Origin: Aureispira sp. CCB-QB1
GTDB taxonomy: Bacteria; Bacteroidota; Bacteroidia; Chitinophagales; Saprospiraceae
Assembly: GCA_945870185.1 (NCBI GenBank)
Contig: CAMBRK010000030.1
Span: 1-45,982, forward strand
Reading direction: 5' to 3'
Length of the DNA: 45,982 bases
In this document: piece by piece, positions 43,239 through 45,982 of the stretch
Numbering within the stretch: the stretch's first letter is position 1
Layout: the number at the start of each line of letters is the position of its first letter
The notes under the pieces: model-generated
Seen by the model: only the letters and a program-made list of their open reading frames with translations
What the model was told of the DNA's origin: nothing
Databases searched by the model: none
Program-made: the position numbers and the translations under genes

Positions 43239-45353
43239 TTAAATCATCCCCAAAAACTCATCTTCTGTCAATATCTGAACCGTACCCAATTCCTGTGCCT
43301 TTTTCAACTTAGAGCCAGCTTTTTCGCCTACTACGAGTATGTTGAGATTAGAACTCACAGCCGAAATATTTCTGGCACCGGCTTTGGCTGCTTTTTCTTC
43401 GGCTTCTTTGCGACCCATCTTGAGCAGTGTTCCAGTAAATAAGACTGTTTTACCAGAAAAAACGGCATCTTGTGCTACTTGTAGGGGCTTGTCTTCTGTT
43501 GTTTGGTACAGATTGACTCCATAAGACTCCATTTTTTGGAGCATAGTTATATTTTTTTCATTGGCAAACCAAGTGCTTACATTCTCGGCTACCACAGGAC
43601 CGATATCTTTGATTTCAAGGAATCTTTCTTTTTCCCAGTTTTGCAAATCATGGACATGTGTTATTTGCTCAGCTATGAGTTTACTTGCTCTTTTACCCAG
43701 ATGATGAATGCTAAGAGAGTGCAGTAATTTTTGAATAGGATTTTGTTTGGCTTTTTCTACAGATGCTTTGATCTTGTCAGCGGATCTCTTTCCAAAACCA
43801 TCCAATGATGCTATACTTTCATAATCGAGACAATAAACATCGCTTATATCCCGTAGCCAGCCTAACTCATAAAATCGCTCTACATTGGACTTACCAAATC
43901 CATCTATATCCATGGCTTCTTTAGACACATGGAAGATCATTTTTTGAAGGTCTTGGGCACCACATACACAGTTGGGACATCGCCATGCCGATTCTCCTTC
44001 TTCCTTAATAAGCGCAACATCCTTTTCTGTGGGATTTACAGGACAAAACTCTGGAAAGGAAATTACTTTTTCATCTCCCTTTCTGAGCTCGGGAAAAGAT
44101 TTCACAATATAGGGTATTACATCGCCTGCGCGCTCTACCAAAACCGTATCTCCAAGTCTTAAGTCTTTGGAAGTAATAAACTCCTCATTGTGAAGTGAGA
44201 TAGATGAGACTGTTACACCTGCCAAATATACGGGTTCTATCTTAGCCACAGGAGTGATAGATCCTACTTTACCCACCTGATATTCTACCGCTATGAGTTT
44301 ACTTGTCGCTTGTTTTGCCTTAAATTTAAAAGCAACTGCCCATCTGGGATGATGAGCCGTAAATCCACATTTCTCTTGGTAATCCAGTCGATTTACTTTG
44401 ATCACCATTCCGTCGATTTCGTAGGCGAAGTCATCTCTTTTGGCTTCCCATTCCTTTATAAACTGATGTACTTCCGTGATGCTTTTACATAATTTTTTTT
44501 CATCTTTTGGTATTTTAAAACCTAACGAACCCAACAACTCTATACCAGCAAAATGACTCTCCAAAGCAGGCAAAACATCATTCCCAGCCTGATCTACAGC
44601 ATAGGCCAATTGGTAAACAAAAGCTTCTAAGCCACGTTTTCGGGTTTCGTTAGCATCTTTGGTACGGAGTCCACCGGTGGCCGCATTGCGCGGATTAGCA
44701 AAAAGGGTGAGTCCTTCTTTTTCTCTTTCGGCATTGATACGTTCAAAATTATCTTTTCTGATCAGTGCTTCTCCCCTGAGTTCAGCTTTTGCAATACCAT
44801 GAGCAGAAAACAAGGCTTTGAGGGGAATACTCGACATCGATTTTGCGTTGGGTGTCATTTCTTCGCCAAAAGTACCATTGCCACGCGTGGCCGCTCTGAC
44901 AAGCAAGTCATTTTCATACAGCAATGCGATACTACCTCCGTCATATTTGGGCTCTACCGTATATTCTATAGATGTATCCGAACCAAGACTACATAATTTT
45001 TTGATAGATGTATCAAAATCATTAAGATCATCTTCATTGTAAGAATTGTCCAATGAAAGCATGGGAACCGTATGCTGTACAGGTGGAAAGTCTCCGGACA
45101 AATCATTGCTGACCCGCTGTGTGGGCGAATCTGGTGTAATGAGATCTGGATACAACGCTTCCAAAGCCACCAACTGTTTATAAAGCTGATCATACTCAAA
45201 ATCAGATATCAATGGATTGTCTTCGATATAGTATTTTCTTTCATGAAAAACGAGGACATCCCTCAGTGATGATATATCCTGTTTTTGTGCCGGCTGATTT
45301 AATAATTTTTTACTTAAATCTGTAAATACCTGCTGTTTTTCTGCTGTGTACAT
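43239..45353 (-). CDS. ligA: NAD-dependent DNA ligase
   Basis: 704 residues from the ATG at 45353. A GTG 21 bases upstream overlaps the -7 box and cannot be the start if that promoter is used. The AMP-accepting Lys is in EPKYDGGS, with SLDNSY and ADAVVV-type motifs nearby. OB fold, helix-hairpin-helix region (IKDIGPVVAENV) and a C-terminal BRCT domain (KTVLFTGTL) follow in normal order. The zinc site looks unusual: CPVNPTEKD where CPxCG is expected, then CPNCVCGAQ. Essential for joining Okazaki fragments. Confidence 0.96.
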   Translation of the reverse strand: MYTAEKQQVFTDLSKKLLNQPAQKQDISSLRDVLVFHERKYYIEDNPLISDFEYDQLYKQLVALEALYPDLITPDSPTQRVSNDLSGDFPPVQHTVPMLSLDNSYNEDDLNDFDTSIKKLCSLGSDTSIEYTVEPKYDGGSIALLYENDLLVRAATRGNGTFGEEMTPNAKSMSSIPLKALFSAHGIAKAELRGEALIRKDNFERINAEREKEGLTLFANPRNAATGGLRTKDANETRKRGLEAFVYQLAYAVDQAGNDVLPALESHFAGIELLGSLGFKIPKDEKKLCKSITEVHQFIKEWEAKRDDFAYEIDGMVIKVNRLDYQEKCGFTAHHPRWAVAFKFKAKQATSKLIAVEYQVGKVGSITPVAKIEPVYLAGVTVSSISLHNEEFITSKDLRLGDTVLVERAGDVIPYIVKSFPELRKGDEKVISFPEFCPVNPTEKDVALIKEEGESAWRCPNCVCGAQDLQKMIFHVSKEAMDIDGFGKSNVERFYELGWLRDISDVYCLDYESIASLDGFGKRSADKIKASVEKAKQNPIQKLLHSLSIHHLGKRASKLIAEQITHVHDLQNWEKERFLEIKDIGPVVAENVSTWFANEKNITMLQKMESYGVNLYQTTEDKPLQVAQDAVFSGKTVLFTGTLLKMGRKEAEEKAAKAGARNISAVSSNLNILVVGEKAGSKLKKAQELGTVQILTEDEFLGMI

Positions 45354-45373
45354 GGAAAAAGTAATTAGTAACA

Positions 45374-45381
45374 CAAATGTA
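45374..45381 (-). promoter_or_regulatory. -7 box of ligA
   Basis: The minus strand reads TACATTTG, an exact TAnnTTTG match, 20 bases upstream of the ATG at 45353. Predicted transcription starts near 45367, downstream of the alternative GTG. This decides the ligA start. Confidence 0.5.
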
Positions 45382-45484
45382 TGGATTATTCCTAATTATG
45401 CGGTGAAGTATTCCTTAATATTCCAGACTAGAATGCTCTCGCAAGGTTGCATGATGAAGAAACTTCAAATTTTAAATGGCCAAC

Positions 45485-45614
45485 TTTGGGCGTGCCCCTA
45501 TGGGTCAGGCTATCATGCTAAAGTCATACTTATAGCTTGATAGACTTTGACACAGTCCACTTTACTTCCCGACACTCCGTTCTGGTCGTGTCCGCTTCTA
45601 TCCTTCACGCAAAA
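45485..45614. repeat. Probable dispersed intergenic repeat
   Basis: About 130 bases from TTTGGGCGTGCCCCTATGGG to TATCCTTCACGCAAAA, with GGGCGTGCCC at one end. It is more GC-rich than its surroundings and non-coding. I recall modules of the form GGGCGTGCCC ... CGCTxCTATCCxTCACGCA between genes of many Bacteroidota; this looks like one. That recollection was not checked. The whole 45375-45698 gap otherwise holds only the ligA promoter. Confidence 0.45.
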
Positions 45615-45698
45615 GGAAGTTTGACCAAGCTGATAAAGAGTTTTTGACATGGGTAATAAATATTTTATAAATATCGTTTTATATCAATATCCAATCCC

Positions 45699-45926
45699 AT
45701 GCGTTTATCTCTGATCCTGTTTCTTTCACTTTGTTATGGCTCCATTTTACTGGCTCAGGCCCCAAAAGATACTGTTATTGACATTTGTCATACGTACATA
45801 TATTTTGGTTCTAATGAAGCCGTCTTAGATACAAATGCTCAAATGAAATACCCAAACCCCAAAAATGAAGAAGAACAAAAAGCCAATCGACGAGTGGAGA
45901 TTGTTATCAGGGAGTGTGATGATTAA
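45699..45926 (+). pseudogene. OmpA-like protein gene with its core deleted
   Basis: 75 codons: a clear signal peptide (to LLAQ), then IYFGSNEAVLDTNAQ, which matches the first strand of an OmpA-like peptidoglycan-binding domain, joined directly to YPNPKNEEEQKANRRVEIVI, the last part of the same domain. About 60 residues between them, including the peptidoglycan-contacting Asp and Arg, are missing. The frame is kept. It is either an in-frame deletion derivative or a very reduced secreted protein. Confidence 0.6.
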
Positions 45927-45947
45927 ATAAAATGCTCATCACACTCC
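45911..45947. terminator. Hairpin between converging gene ends
   Basis: A perfect 12-bp stem GGAGTGTGATGA (45911-45922) with TCATCACACTCC (45936-45947) and a 13-base loop. One arm is inside the last codons of the OmpA-like frame. No T run follows on either strand, so termination is uncertain. Confidence 0.45.
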
Positions 45948-45953
45948 TTGAGA

Positions 45954-45982
45954 CTAACGTATCTTAACCAATTTTTTGCTTA
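45954..45982 (-). CDS. Last codons of a probable T9SS cargo protein (truncated by the window)
   Basis: The minus strand enters from the window edge and reads SKKLVKIR then TAG. The ending KLVKI is characteristic of the type A sorting domain, as in the protein at 21297-24692 (YKLVKI). Only eight codons are visible, so this is tentative. Confidence 0.4.

Noticed and set aside
45354-45374. GTG start for ligA giving seven more residues
   Set aside because: The GTG overlaps the TACATTTG box, so it would lie upstream of the predicted transcript start; the extra residues match nothing in LigA.
45346-45540. Plus-strand open frame of 64 codons upstream of ligA
   Set aside because: It runs antisense across the ligA promoter and through the probable repeat. 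It has no family resemblance, and its composition does not match nearby genes.

Overview
The window looks like chromosomal DNA of a Bacteroidota member. A Saprospiria- or Chitinophagia-like lineage is plausible, but the sequence alone does not settle this. The evidence is AT-rich DNA with weak or absent Shine-Dalgarno sequences, repeated Bacteroidota-type -7 boxes (TAnnTTTG) before genes, a type IX secretion (T9SS) C-terminal sorting domain, DUF2851, tandem OmpH/Skp genes next to murI, a PcrB/GGGP-synthase-like gene, and an ATP synthase cluster without the beta and epsilon genes. Most of the region is ordinary housekeeping and metabolism. I found no phage, CRISPR array, tRNA, rRNA or obvious defence island.

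Layout. 1-2.2 kb: end of an unknown gene, a terminator, a palindromic repeat element, then DUF2851 and folA on the minus strand. 2.3-7.1 kb (plus): a two-gene FAD dehydrogenase (GMC catalytic subunit plus a Tat/lipoprotein-type subunit 3), tsaE, an alanine-dehydrogenase-family gene lacking two canonical catalytic residues, and an unknown gene. 7.1-12.4 kb (minus): atpBEFHAG. 12.7-19 kb: a TonB C-terminal domain protein, nhaC (minus), and an RND efflux pair. 19-21.1 kb (minus): a lipoprotein gene bracketed by inverted palindromic repeats, then murA with Asp at the usual catalytic Cys position. 21.3-28.4 kb (minus): a large T9SS cargo protein and the fadN-fadA beta-oxidation pair. 28.4-30.1 kb: a control region holding a 27-bp palindrome, a CRP/FNR-like site and a strong promoter, then a PAP2/vanadium-haloperoxidase lipoprotein.

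30.5-36.4 kb: GGGP synthase-like gene plus rsgA (minus), pepD plus a GNAT gene (plus), and skp-skp-murI (minus). 37-40.6 kb: hutH with a possible short upstream reading frame, a zinc-ribbon protein and mnmG. 40.9-45.4 kb: malic enzyme, then a compact RAYT (REP-associated tyrosine transposase) element with inverted flanking palindromes and an in-frame stop in the transposase, then ligA. 45.4-46 kb: a probable dispersed repeat, an OmpA-like gene that has lost its core, and the last codons of a probable T9SS cargo gene.

The least ordinary parts are the palindromic repeat families, which sit within a few bases to about 20 bases of stop codons between convergent genes. One of them carries its own RAYT gene. 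After these come the divergent alanine-dehydrogenase-like enzyme, the dehydrogenase pair that may export by Tat hitch-hiking, and the fad/haloperoxidase control region. All functional calls rest on motif recognition by eye; no database search was run.
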